A stretch of DNA of 23,444 nt from JAWOJB01 sp046484325 (lineage in GTDB: Bacteria; Actinomycetota; Acidimicrobiia; Spongiisociales; ZC4RG35). The position numbers and the translations under genes are program-made. The stretch is taken from positions 1 through 23,444 of the forward strand of contig JAWOJB010000009.1 of assembly GCA_046484325.1 (NCBI GenBank), in the 5' to 3' direction. Under the pieces are notes generated by a model. The model saw only the letters and a list, made by a program, of their open reading frames with translations, did not search any database and was not told the DNA's origin. Numbering within the stretch: position 1 is the stretch's first letter; each line of letters starts with the position of its first letter. Positions 23,298 to 23,444 of the stretch are shown in pieces.

Positions 23298-23317
23298 ATG
23301 GGCGAGCGCCGTATGAT
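23290..23317 (+). promoter_or_regulatory. Predicted promoter of the last gene
   Basis: TGGACT (23290-23295), a 16-bp spacer and TATGAT (23312-23317), overlapping the end of the ligase gene. Transcription would start about 23324, leaving a short leader with GGAGG (23324-23328) 10 nt before the ATG at 23339. Confidence 0.45.
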
Positions 23318-23338
23318 GTCGGCGGAGGGGGCAGGGCC

Positions 23339-23444
23339 ATGTACGAGGCGGTACAGAACATCGAATACCGGGACCGGCCAGGGGCTCCACCCGAGGAGTC
23401 CGTCCTGGGCGTCTTCGACCAGGAGACCGATGCCATCGAGGCCG
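23339..23444 (+). CDS. Start of an unidentified gene (cut by window end)
   Basis: Thirty-five codons are visible, beginning MYEAVQNIEYRDRPGAPPEE and continuing through VLGVFDQETDAIEA. The ATG has a GGAGG site 10 nt upstream and a plausible promoter before it, 41 nt after the ligase stop. It is acidic and soluble in this part, with no signal peptide. Too little is visible to name a family. Confidence 0.6.
   Translation, partial: MYEAVQNIEYRDRPGAPPEESVLGVFDQETDAIEA

Overview
The window is very GC-rich, uses GTG starts freely and carries the actinobacterial paired helicase-nuclease AdnAB, a homodimeric-type AceE and an HD-GYP protein with a Ser/Thr/Pro tail. This suggests a high-GC actinobacterium, possibly of the Acidimicrobiia; that placement is inference from gene content. 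There is no clear sign of a phage, plasmid, insertion sequence or CRISPR array.

Layout. 1-5190 (minus strand): an alpha/beta hydrolase, aceE (pyruvate dehydrogenase E1), and a membrane HD-GYP protein cut by the left edge. 5233-9985 (plus): a cobalamin-type radical SAM protein with a C-terminal CCAEP motif, then a three-gene ABC-2 exporter (ATPase plus two permeases), tightly packed. 9986-12322 (minus): plsB. 12379-12834 (plus): dtd. 12779-20002 (minus): a probable DNA-repair operon of a stand-alone RecB/Cas4-like nuclease, a 51-residue CxxC protein, adnA and adnB. 21052-23297 (plus): a PH/SHOCT membrane protein and a fatty-acyl-CoA ligase, followed by the start of an unidentified gene.

The most unusual stretch is the roughly 1 kb without a protein gene at 20015-21051. 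It appears to hold two paralogous structured RNA genes on the plus strand, about 157 nt and about 363 nt. Each has a pair of CGCGAAAA boxes exactly 20 bp apart. In both, the second box starts exactly 48 bp before a TANNNT -10 element, and a 5' hairpin begins exactly 7 nt after that element. Each RNA ends in a 46-nt hairpin of identical architecture. The two copies differ by compensatory and wobble changes in the stems. The loops are GNRA or UUCG only when read on the plus strand, which fixes the sense strand. I do not recognise either RNA as RNase P RNA, tmRNA, SRP RNA or a known riboswitch.

Several protein genes lack a Shine-Dalgarno sequence and have a TANNNT hexamer 6-8 nt before the start codon, which suggests leaderless transcripts are common here. 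All calls come from reading the sequence; no database search or folding program was run.
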